This document shows positions 1 through 9,448 of a stretch of DNA of 64,000 bases, in pieces. Both the position numbers and the translations under genes were made by a program. The stretch lies in the NCBI GenBank assembly GCA_038087015.1, contig JASBNA010000021.1, positions 124,001 through 188,000 of the forward strand, read 5' to 3'. Source of the stretch: Cerrena zonata. Taxonomy: Eukaryota; Basidiomycota; Agaricomycetes; Polyporales; Cerrenaceae. Within the stretch, counting starts at the first letter, position 1; each line of letters opens with the position of its first letter. Below the pieces are notes generated by a model. That model saw nothing but the letters and a program-made list of their open reading frames with translations, had not been told where the DNA came from and did not search any database.

Positions 1-445
1 GCAGCGAACACCGCCCGGGGAGGGGAGATTGGGAGTGAAACAGGCAGCGAGGCAGGGATCCCAAGAGAGTGGTATGAGCATTTGGAGACCATCATTGTTG
101 GGCGAGCGTGCGAAAGGGCTGTGGCCGGGCTAGCCGTGTAAAAGGAGGAGGTGCTCTTAGCTTTCACTCCCTTTCCCTTGCCGTCGTGCATTCCTTCTTT
201 CCTTTCTTTCTGCTTTGCCTTCCTCGCTTTCTCTTTGACCACACTCTTTTCGAGCTGAGCTCGCTGGATCGGACCGCTGGGCTGTTCACTCTTTCTCGCT
301 ATCCTCCTCGACCAGAAGCAAGCCTTCCCTCTGTTACCTCCTCCCCTTTACCACAGCTCTCTTGCATTCTTCCTTCAAAAGCATCTCCTTGCTTCCGTTT
401 GCAACTCGAAACCTCAAGTCAATAAAGCTCTAAGCCTCAGAAACA
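1..445 (+). other. Upstream region of DUF7727 gene, pyrimidine-rich
   Basis: No coding sequence is recognised. From about 160 to 440 the plus strand is strongly C/T-rich (runs such as tccttctttcctttctttct), as is common in promoters and 5' leaders of basidiomycete housekeeping genes. The open frame at 108-425 is low-complexity Ser/Leu/Phe reading of this tract and is not considered real. Confidence 0.4.
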
Positions 446-1095
446 ATGGGAAATCTCATTTGGCACGAATACTCTCGCTATGTGTCCCTTACGGCCACAG
501 TCTGTGAGTCCAAATACGTCCCCAAACTCGCGTCTGTAGATGCTAAACTCCCTCCTCAGACACCATCTGGTCGTCCTTCTGGGCCTTCTTCTACCGCAAA
601 TTCTTCTGGGACTTCATCGGTGGCACCGTCCGTTCTCCTGGAGGTCTCCAGTGCGTAGATTGATTTCCTGTTTCACACTACTGCCACGCGTGATGCTGAT
701 GGTATTTCCCCTTCCCCTTTCTGTAGACCTGCGACAAGCGCGAGCATCTTTGTCACGATGATCGTAAAGGCACCCGTTATCCCCATCTTCTCTATGCTAG
801 GCGGCTTTGCGCTCCTCGCTCTAGATTACCCTGCGCCGTTCCTCAAGAATACAAGGCTCATAGGAGTTTTGTGTTACGAATAATCCTTCTAATACAACAG
901 TCCTTCTTAGCCATACTGTATTATCAAGTACGTCCGCTTCCATTATCCACAAGGAAATCCAATTGACTCATTCTGTAGGGTACAAACGGTGCAATATGGT
1001 CGTTCATAGCAGCCCTATGTTATATGCGAGCCATAATGAAGGGAGAGCAGATGGAGGAAGCCAAGAATAATAGAGGGAGGGGCGGGAAGGCTTAG
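446..1095 (+). CDS. DUF7727-type conserved fungal membrane protein, with a 1-nt frameshift
   Basis: Small membrane protein of unknown function, conserved across fungi. Exons are 446-503, 560-650, 727-927 and 979-1095 with GT-AG introns. The start MGNLIWHEYSRYVSLTATVY, the segment WAFFYRKFFWDFIGGTVR and the end EEAKNNRGRGGKA are what I recognise as this family. Hydrophobic stretches lie around FVTMIVKAPVIPIFSMLGG, LLALDYPAPFL and ILLIQQSFLAILYYQG. The exons sum to 467 nt, one short of 156 codons. The frame breaks between PAPFLKNT (to about 853) and HRSFVLRIILL (from 859), where one base appears to be missing. Both sides are well conserved, so a sequence error or recent lesion is more likely than an old pseudogene. 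The corrected length would be about 155 residues, near the usual size. Confidence 0.8.
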
Positions 1096-2157
1096 CATGA
1101 CAGCTCTAAGACCTTCCCGTCTTCTAACCCCCAACTCTCGTGGGGAGCGAGATTTTTTCCCCTTTCCAGATGGCTGGGTACATCTAACTTCATTCATCCT
1201 TTTCACCTTGACGCTCTCTTTCCAAACCACATTCTCTCCTGACCCCATTTACCCCGCATTTATCCTCTTACTTCACCCAAAGACCCGTACTCTCCCCCCT
1301 AGTAGTACGTGGTCGCCCACTCCGCCCGCCCCCTTGTCGTGTCAGGAAGCCATTATTTGTCCAAACTCCAAACTTACTGGGTCCATCTGCTCGTATCGTT
1401 GTAACAATCTCGTTGTGGACAGTATCGTGCGCAATGTGTTTCTCTCTAGCTCTCCCCCACTCATCTCCCCCGCTTTTTTCTACTACTTTTTCTTTACTTT
1501 CCTGCTTCCGGTCTTGTATTGTTGTAGTCTGAGACGCGAGTTTAGAGCAAATGCATTTTTTTTCCATTATAATTTTCTTTGGTCTTGTCCTTATCGACAC
1601 GATGGTTGGCCTGCGTCGTGATGGTGTACGGTTCTATACATAAATAGCATGACAAGGGGCTCGAGATCGGTTACCACTCGGCAACCACTCCAATGGTTAC
1701 CATGCAGTGTTATTCATAGAAAGTACTCGGAAGGTACGAAATTATAAACACGCATGGTGATGACGTGAAGAGCCGAGTTGTCGAGATAAACCTGCAAGTT
1801 CTCAACGGAACCTCGCTCGAACCCGTCGATTCGGGATTGGGTCCGGGTCCGCACCCTATTATCCAGCCTGAAATATCCATGATCACCTTCGTATCCTCTG
1901 AGACTTTCAGGATTACACGCCAATCGATCACTCGCGATCTATTCTCTCTATCGCGTCTTGGCTCCATACACTCGAGAAATAGGACCCGCTCTCTCAGGCT
2001 CAGTGCCTCGGGCTATTTCAATCCCACCAAGGGATTCTTCTCTCATCCCCGCAAAGCCCACTCTACTTCCCTACCATCTTCGAGGACTCCAAGTACCCGC
2101 CCAGTCGTATCCATCTGTCTTCGCCCCTACGCCACTCACTCCAACTCGAATTTGGGA
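1096..2157 (+). other. Intergenic and 5' leader of APA2; holds an open in-frame extension
   Basis: No separate gene is recognised. The sequence is C/T-rich to about 1600. From 1765 to 2157 the frame of the downstream APA2 gene stays open, with ATGs at 1765 and 1879. The part from 1879 is rich in Arg, Ser and Thr and poor in acidic residues. It could be only leader sequence, or an alternative N-terminal extension. Confidence 0.4.
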
Positions 2158-3521
2158 ATGGCGATATCCAAATCTGCACCGACAGATATCATCAAGGGCT
2201 TGTCTGCAAAGTACGACAAGGCAATTGAATCGGGGGATTTACTTTTCTTCCCTTCGACTAATACGACGTATGAAGAGAATGGGGTAGAGGTATGTTAGGT
2301 CCGTTACTTCTCGTGCCTAGGTTGTTATTTCTTCTACTAACTAACAAGACTATTATGTGATTGTATAGTTCGAGATCAGGTTGTGCCCTGCGTTACAGAA
2401 GAAACCGAGTGAACCCACTCCTCATTTCGATGCGGAGGAAGACGCCAAAAAGGTTGAGAAGGATTCCAAACGCGATCCATTCGCCCCTCCCTATAATGAG
2501 AATCTCTATATTGGAGAAGTGATAGACGAAGAAGAGCATGCCGAATACGTCGTCTTAGTACGTCTTCGAAAGTCTTGTTAAATCGGCCTTTGACAGCTGA
2601 CGGTTCCTTCTTTCCAATATAGTTCAACAAATACTCCGTTGTTGCTCACCACGTTCTCCTTGTCACCAAAGGTACGGCACAATTGCTAACCTATAGTTCT
2701 CACCCAAACCTTACACTATGTTTGCTTTCTTGTAGAGTTCCATTCGCAGACAGCCCCGCTTTTACCCTCAGATTTAGTTCAGACATATAAGCTCCTACTA
2801 GCCGCTAGAGATAATGGCAAGAAATTCTTTGCCTTCTATAACTGTACGTACCCCCGACGACCGAGGTGGCCGAATTTGACTTACTGGTTGGTTGGCGTAT
2901 AGGCGGTAACCTAAGCGGAGCAAGTCAACCCCACAAACACCTCCAACTAATCCCAATAGAATCAGATGGTCCTCCCATAGAACGCGTAGCTCGCAGAGCC
3001 AATGTAGAAGTACCAGGTATGTTCTCATATTCACAAAAATGGTGCGCATATAATGACCTTTTTGATCCACAATCCAGAACGACCCTTCGCTCTCAGCTCC
3101 CTCCCTTACGCGAACCACGTTCGCCGACTCCCAACCTATTTCTCCTCAAGCACCTCAACCTCCGAACTCTCCCACCACCTCTCCCAAGCATTCATGTCCC
3201 TCCTCGACCTCACCATCAGTACCATCCGGCACGACACCACCTACCCCGTCGGACCCTCCTTCCTACAACGTTATCCTCACTCTCGAACACCTACATCTCA
3301 TACCTCGGAAAGAGGAGCATTATACGTTAAGTGAGACTGGTGAGAGTTTGAGTGTGAATGCGTTGGGGTTCGCGGGGATGTTGTTGGTGAAGAGTGAGAA
3401 GGAGTTGGAGGCGGTGAAGAAGGAGGAGGTTGGGAAGATTTTGAGAGGGGTTGCGTTGGAGAGTGTTCATCAGATACAGTGTGATCAGGATACGGATAGT
3501 GCGGATACATCAAACTTGTAG
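2158..3521 (+). CDS. APA2: Ap4A phosphorylase (ATP adenylyltransferase), with a 1-nt frameshift
   Basis: Cleaves diadenosine tetraphosphate with phosphate to ATP plus ADP (APA1/APA2 family, HIT-like fold). Exons: 2158-2289, 2369-2557, 2623-2671, 2736-2843, 2903-3016, 3078-3521. Family signatures are FNKYSVVAHHVLLVTKEF, the GNLSGASQPHKHLQLIP segment with the catalytic HxHxQ, and the late segment PSYNVILTLEHLHLIPR. The exons sum to 1036 nt, one base too many. Frame is lost at the CCC run 3254-3256: removing one C joins RHDTTYPVG to PPSYNVILT and gives 344 residues, a normal length. Because the protein is conserved on both sides, a sequence error is the leading explanation. ATG 2158 gives the family-like start MAISKSAPTDIIKGLSAKY, but the frame is open upstream to 1765. 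It converges with the minus-strand gene at 4093-4829. Confidence 0.9.
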
Positions 3522-4092
3522 TGGTTTGGGCATCGCATATCCTTTAGTCGGATGGAGAGTAAACATACGAAAAATTGTATTTCGAAGGATAGAATACTGT
3601 ATTTTGGTTCTTCAAGCGACATGTCAGAACTCGGCACCTCTTTGGCCTGGGTTTGGATTGCTAGACTAGATCTTACGCAGAACCCCTCGAGCCATCTTGG
3701 GAAACCCATATATACCGGATTTGGATCGATTGTCATCCAATAGTATATAGTCAGCAACGGAGACTAACATATGTCCTAAGACCACAAAAAAGTATACCTT
3801 CCTTTTACGGACTCGGCCCTTTTTTTTCGTCAGCAGCTCATTTCATTCTGACCACACGATCTGTTGCAAAAGCTTACGCCTCCATCGATTACCAGAACTT
3901 TCTCTGAGCCACACAAGAAAAGTATACTTTGTGTTCAATAGAAGAAATCGGTCAAGAGGAAAAGAGATAGTATGAGTGGTGAGTCGGTATCAAGTGGTAG
4001 TACAATATTATGCTAAGCAAGACACAATCAAATCCCTACTAGGTATATAGATAATCGAGGTTAACACCTACCCTCGATATTCTTCATCGTCT
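3522..4092. other. Intergenic between convergent genes
   Basis: 3' flanks of APA2 and of the minus-strand gene. Short open frames are present but none resembles a protein I know. No clear repeat was seen. Confidence 0.4.
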
Positions 4093-4829
4093 TCAGCGTC
4101 GTGCAGGCAGGCTCTGGATGGTCCAAAGTCTGGGTACATCCCTAGCTTGGTAAAATTCTCCCCAATTCTCTTGTAGAGTCTTCTCGAAGTGGATGAAGAC
4201 GTCTTCATCTGTTGGTCCTCGAATGGGATATGTCGTCGGTTTAATGACGTTACCGGTTGTGGTTTTTTGCCCTTGGAACGGACTCCTACTTGGGCGTCCC
4301 TCGCCGATGGGCAATGGCCACAGCTTGTAAGGCCGTTGACCGATCGGCGCAGGATTATTGGGTCGTTTTGCGGTGGGATACTGGGATGGGTTGCGCTCAG
4401 TGTAGTGAGCAGGGATCACCATGTCGTCGAAGTCAGTGCGAGAAGGAAAGCCAAGCGCACGCTGGACGCGTTCGTCGCGTGCGCGACGTTTGGCGTGGCA
4501 ATCGTCGCAGTTGTAGCAGACAGTGTCGTAGTCCTTGAGATCTTCATCCTCCGAGTCCCCAGTGTATTCCCCATGTAACACGGAGTCGACCCACGCGTCG
4601 TTGGAAGAGCATGCGCTTGTGTTTGTACCATCATCACTTACGATGTCAAAGAGTGAATCAATAATGCTTTTCATCGCGTCGGACGTGTCGGACGCGGAAG
4701 ATGGAGAGCTGGGACAATCATTTGCCTGGCTCTGAATGTAGGGCCCATCGTCAGCGGCGAGCTCGCGTTCGAACACGAGTGGCGGGTACTTACCAGCTCC
4801 CATTCAGAACCGAAGATGAATGGCGGCAT
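4093..4829 (-). CDS. Hypothetical acidic protein with a Cys/His cluster
   Basis: I do not recognise the family. Two exons are supported: 4829-4794 and 4731-4093. Exon 1 encodes MPPFIFGSEWEL and ends at a strong GTAAGT donor; the 62-nt intron ends at ttcag, and the frame continues as SQANDCPSSPSS. The sum is 675 nt, 224 residues. An alternative single-exon start (MGAGKYPP, 4803) would read through this donor, so I prefer the spliced form. The N-terminal half is Ser/Asp-rich and acidic. In the middle is a CYNCDDCH cluster followed by a basic helix (AKRRARDERVQRALGF), possibly met by a metal ion. The C-terminal half is Pro-rich and ends in LPARR. No signal peptide or membrane segment is seen; probably nuclear or cytosolic, but that is a guess. 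Confidence 0.6.
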
Positions 4830-5881
4830 CGCACTTGGTTATTTGGGATGATGAGAAGTACAGGGGGTATTGGTTACGTCGAAGAGGGACAATAGGAGGC
4901 GTATGATTGCTCAGTACTTCGAGTGGAGATGTTCAGAAAAGTTGGGAAAAGTTGGGAATATGCGGTGAGACGTATGGGGCTTTATATCTACTGACCCTCC
5001 CTCGCCACTCGCTTAATACAGGGCTTTTGATTATTCCTCACGCCCCCCCAACTCCGACATACGGATCTTTACCTCTTCAGGCCTTATTATAGCGCAGGAT
5101 CTCCCCGGGGGAACTCCCCTGCCTCAGTCTCTATTGTCATTTTGACCTTCCACTGGCGTTACCCCTCGCCCTGGTTCCTCCCCGTGTACTGATGCACATC
5201 TGCTTCTGGCGAGTTCTCCCATTCTGATGGTGTGCACACATATTCCCGTCCACTTAGAAACCAAAACTTCTACGTTAAAGTCAATTATGTTGTCGAATGA
5301 AGGTCAAAGTACCATAGTGCGTTCAAGCCGTACTCACAATTATTAATTCCCGGGGGTACCCAAGCCAAGACCGCATCGACGAAATTCATATCACCTTCTG
5401 TACCAAGATTCCTTTCGGAAACCATCTGCGTCTGACAGCATATCCGCCACAACTCCTTATGAAAAGAAACCAGTTTGTCTGTTGATATCATTCCGTCTTA
5501 ACATACCTATCCTGCCCTGTGGGGGAATGACCATATATGGGATTCATACGGTTACCTGGGTGTGAACATGCTACACCGCCGGCACTTCGTCCTTCTTTCT
5601 ATCTATCAGACAGATACGGGATCATTGTGGTTTTCTATCGCTATGATTTACACCCGGAATTACTAGATAGGCATCGCCGTTATACTTGCAACGAAGGCAA
5701 CTTCCGAGAACCACGTCTTCTCAATTCAATTCTATACCCCGATGACACTCGTGCCCCGGTGTACAATTACAATGTTGATGTCACGGGTAAAATCTTTCGG
5801 TTTATTTCCCATCCTCACTATGTCGACGGCCGCCTGGAGGACCTTTAAAAGTTCTTGTAGCGCAGAATCTTGAGTCATCTA
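4830..5881. other. Intergenic, divergent promoter region
   Basis: Separates the minus-strand gene ending at 4829 from the plus-strand membrane-protein gene at 5882. A 103-codon open frame at 5537-5848 has no recognisable similarity or splice context and is left uncalled. No repeats were noticed. Confidence 0.4.
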
Positions 5882-7096
5882 ATGCCCTCCCTTACCGACA
5901 ATGCAACCTCTGTAGTTCTCAATCCCAATACGCCCTTCGCCTTCCTTTCTCCAGAGGCATCAACTCAATACTTGGCTGGAGGATACGTAACGGCGATCGT
6001 ACTAGGGGTAAGAGATCCGTTATAGACTTCTTCGAGTTACACTGCTTATGGAAGACATAGATTTGGTTCTGGGATGTTTTTATAGGCATAATCGAAGAAG
6101 CTCGGATTTACAAGAATACAAACTTCGGTTTTCCTGATGTGCTTTACTATCTATCTCGGTGAGGATAGTTGGTGTTGTCAATGTGACTTGTATTTGCAAC
6201 TTGCCGTTAGAATCACATCTGGTGGATTTTACGTCTCGTATTTTCTCTTTGCAGGTAAGCCCTCTAATGATGAGATCCTTTCATTTTCACTCACGCAGAG
6301 TAGTCGCACCATTCAACGACTGTCGAGGAATCACGCAGATTACCGGCTGGCTTGGTGCATTTGCGACACCTCTAACATCGTCGCTATTCCTCCATCGAAT
6401 ATGGGGCGTTTTTCACACTTCACGTATTATTCGCCTTTTCTTTGTTCTGCTCTGGATGTCTACATTTGTCTCGTTCGAAAGTGCATTCACATTCCACACT
6501 GAACATATCGGGCCCACCAAATATTGCATCATTAGCTCTGTCTCAAAGACGAGCTCTCTGGTTTATATTCTTGTCACCATCTACGATACGATGGTCTTTC
6601 TCGCAATCTCGGCGAAGATGTTACTAGACAGTCTTGGGCGAGGGTGGAAAGCTCATGTGATATCATTCTTCACAGGACATAATATGGGATACATCTCGAG
6701 GGCACTTTTGCGAACGGGGCAAATCTATTACTCGTATGTTACATTCCTTGCCCAGGTAAATTACCTTGACTGAACATTACCTTTGCAGCATCACCTGTAG
6801 TGCTAATCTAGTCGCCCTTATCCTGCTCATCCACCTCGGTTGTCAAATCGGTTGTCACTATACCGGTTCTTGTTCTACAGAATGCCATGGCTTGTCGAGT
6901 TTTTCGATTACTGAAATTACGGTGTCTCAAACCGAGCTCGGATCCATTTCGAGCATTGGTCTCATCGACGCCAGAAGATCCTACTCAGACCGTGAGGTTT
7001 ACTCACGATGCTCCTGATTTTCCCCATTCCACGATGGGGACGAGTAGTGAGTTGGGGACCACTGACAGTGTCAAGCCTAGCGACTCGGCGGTTTGA
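5882..7096 (+). CDS. Seven-helix fungal membrane protein, paralogue A, with a 1-nt frameshift
   Basis: Member of an Agaricomycete family of multi-spanning proteins of unknown function. Exons: 5882-6007, 6061-6158, 6211-6254, 6304-6733, 6789-7096. About seven hydrophobic helices are visible. Family marks shared with the other three copies here are a WDV/WDA motif in helix 2, YLSR at its cytosolic end, GYISRALLRTGQIYY before helix 6, and MACRVFRLLKL after helix 7. The exon sum is 1006 nt. After SANLVALILLIH the frame slips at the C pair 6834-6835. Dropping one C gives HSVVKSVVTIPV, aligning with the intact neighbour (HSVPIVFKPAVTAP), and 334 residues. It could be a sequence error or a very young pseudogene. 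Tandem with paralogue B. Confidence 0.75.
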
Positions 7097-8026
7097 CATT
7101 ACACTATCACCAATGTCATTACTATTATGGGACTGCGTTACGAGAGGTACAGTTATCCGCTCTCGATGAAGTTTCGGTATCGGATTTGTACTAACAATTA
7201 TATGTAGGTGAATTACTATTTCAAAGACTAGACGTATTCGAATTTGCAAACGTGGCTAGATTTCAGTTCGCATTATAGCAGGAGCATAATCACTATCCGC
7301 TGTGGTTCAAACTCATGTGAGTCCTTGGCACTGTACTTCAATGATGTAAATGCCAACACTCACTATCTCGAAAAGGTTGTATCCTAGTTCAAGCTCGGAA
7401 AAAGTCCAAACGTTTCCACCACGAGAACATCTGACCCGATATCGATGACTACCAGGAGTCCGCGAGGGATACAAGGAACATCGTAATTGACAGGCACGAG
7501 TACATTGTTTGATCCAACGAAGCGGGCGCAAAGAGTTCAGCATTCAATGTTCAGCTACTATGCCGATTTTGGGTTTTCGCAAGCTTAGACAGTAGCAGAG
7601 TAGAAGTCGCCATCCGGACCTCGGGCAGCTCTGTATCACATATATACGTCACAAGCCCCTCGTGCCAACATAAGATACATAGCCTATATACAGAGTCTAT
7701 CCATAATGCATAAGCACAATCATCGAGACAGGACACAACATCGTACATGACTTGGAATTGGTCACGGTTCCACTAACCGGGCGGCATATCGGCGACGCAG
7801 TGATAACGACAATATCAACATCATTCCATTATTTCTTCTCTCCGTAGAGCCTGAGGAATCTACAGTGTACAATCATGATCATGATCATTTCAGTTTGTGA
7901 ACCAGTTGCACTTTGACTTGAAAATGGACCATTGCATTCCCATCAGCCGCAGCAGCTTGGGCTCGTCTAAGTTATTAGGCATCTTGTAAGTCTCAAGCTT
8001 CAAGCCCAAGGTTCGAACCTACCATT
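7097..8026. other. Intergenic between tandem paralogues
   Basis: 3' flank of paralogue A and promoter of paralogue B. Minus-strand open frames at 7313-7543 and 7551-7748 have no supporting features. Nothing else was seen. Confidence 0.4.
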
Positions 8027-9217
8027 ATGGCGGTTCTGGCGACCAACGACACATTTCCTCGTCTCAATCCTGATGCGCCCATGGCGTTTCTTCCACCCGA
8101 CTTGGCAAACCAATACGTGGCGGGGACATATCTTATTGTGGCGGTCATAGGCGTACGCAACCCAATGTTATACCATTTCTTATAATATGTTGACCATGCG
8201 ATTTGGCTTGGGGTCTGAAATGATACAGGCCTGGTTTATGGATGTTATCCTAAGTATACCCGACGAGATTCGCATCTACAAGAAGAGGCCGTTCAGGTTA
8301 CCGGACTTGTTATATTTCTTGTCTCGCATCGCCTTCGGAGGATTCGTCCTGACATCTTTTATTATTTCCTGTAAGTAAATACTCAATCCGAAAACATCAT
8401 GAGGAACATAAGCTAATGTAGTAGAATCCGTGTTTTAGCCGCGCCTCTTCACAGTTGTCCGCAAGTCCTCGTAGTGACAGCTTGTTTCAGTGGATTGACC
8501 ACACCTCTCAATTCATCACTCTTCCTTCTCCGGATATGGGGTGTATTCCATGGATCTAAAGTCATCATCGGATTCTTCTCTCTATTTTGGCTCTCAACTT
8601 TCACCTCCTTCGTCAGCGCGTTCAATATCAAGACGCATCCTATCGGTCCAACACAATATTGCATTGTAGAGGCCGCTCCTCAGATTATTGCTATCGCGTT
8701 CATAGTCGCTGCAGCATATGACACTCTTGTCTTTTTGGCCATCACAATGAAAATTGTGTTGGATAGTCCCGCTGAGGGATGGAAGGCGAAGACGAGTTTA
8801 CTCTTTACAGGTGAAAAGATGGGGTACATCTCGAGAGCCTTGTTGCAAACAGGTCAAATATATTATTTGTAAGTATTCATAACATTCTATTCGCTCTCAT
8901 TTACTTATCACTGCTCATACTGTAGTGTCGCTGTCAGTACAAACATTATCATACTGGCGGTCGTTCTGAACCACTCGGTACCTATCGTTTTCAAACCAGC
9001 AGTCACCGCCCCAATGGTCGCTCTACAAAACCTATTAGCTTGTCGAGTATTTAGGCTCCTCAAACTCGGTTCCCTCAAGACAAATCCAGACATGTTTAGG
9101 CCATCCGTATCGTCTGCCCATGACCAGACCTTAACTAGTATACAGTTTAACCCGCCAGCAGATGTCGTTCGCAGAGACATATCGGTACTCACTATTCCTG
9201 GAAGTCAGAACAAGTAA
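8027..9217 (+). CDS. Seven-helix fungal membrane protein, paralogue B
   Basis: Intact paralogue of the gene at 5882. Exons: 8027-8152, 8229-8370, 8439-8868, 8926-9217, summing to 990 nt, 329 residues. Exon 1 (126 nt) and exon 3 (430 nt) match the lengths in paralogue A. Exon 2 (142 nt) equals A's exons 2 plus 3 (98+44), so B lacks one intron. Helices are clear, for example YLIVAVIGAWFMDVILS and IIAIAFIVAAAYDTLVFLAI. Family motifs are FLSRIAFGG, GYISRALLQTGQIYYF and LLACRVFRLLKLGSL. The C-terminal tail of about 50 residues is polar and probably cytosolic. The family is expanded in basidiomycetes; a receptor or transport role is only speculation. The start is chosen at the first ATG, which keeps the same exon-1 length as A. 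Confidence 0.85.
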
Positions 9218-9448
9218 TGGACGGTATGTAGGAGGGTGGTGATTGGTATCGTTGGAGCGACTAAACACTCTAGATTTGGGTTACAACCACCTGTAGGGCC
9301 TATCACAATCATTCTTAAATTATCACAATAGCTGTATACTACTTGCTCATGTAAACAATACAATGATACAAACGTAGATAAATATTCTCTGAGGGAACAT
9401 GGTATTTCCTGACGATATGCCCATTACTTATAAGTAAGTGTGCTGTAT

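Noticed and set aside
1097..1621. 174-codon plus-strand open frame
   Set aside because: Low-complexity C/T-rich sequence; no splice context or recognisable domain.
5537..5848. 103-codon open frame
   Set aside because: No recognisable motif, no splice partners, no support beyond its length.
7981..8030. tRNA-like T-arm string ggttcgaacct
   Set aside because: The flanking bases cannot pair into a T-stem or acceptor stem, and no A-box is found at the right distance. No tRNA, rRNA or CRISPR array was recognised in the window.
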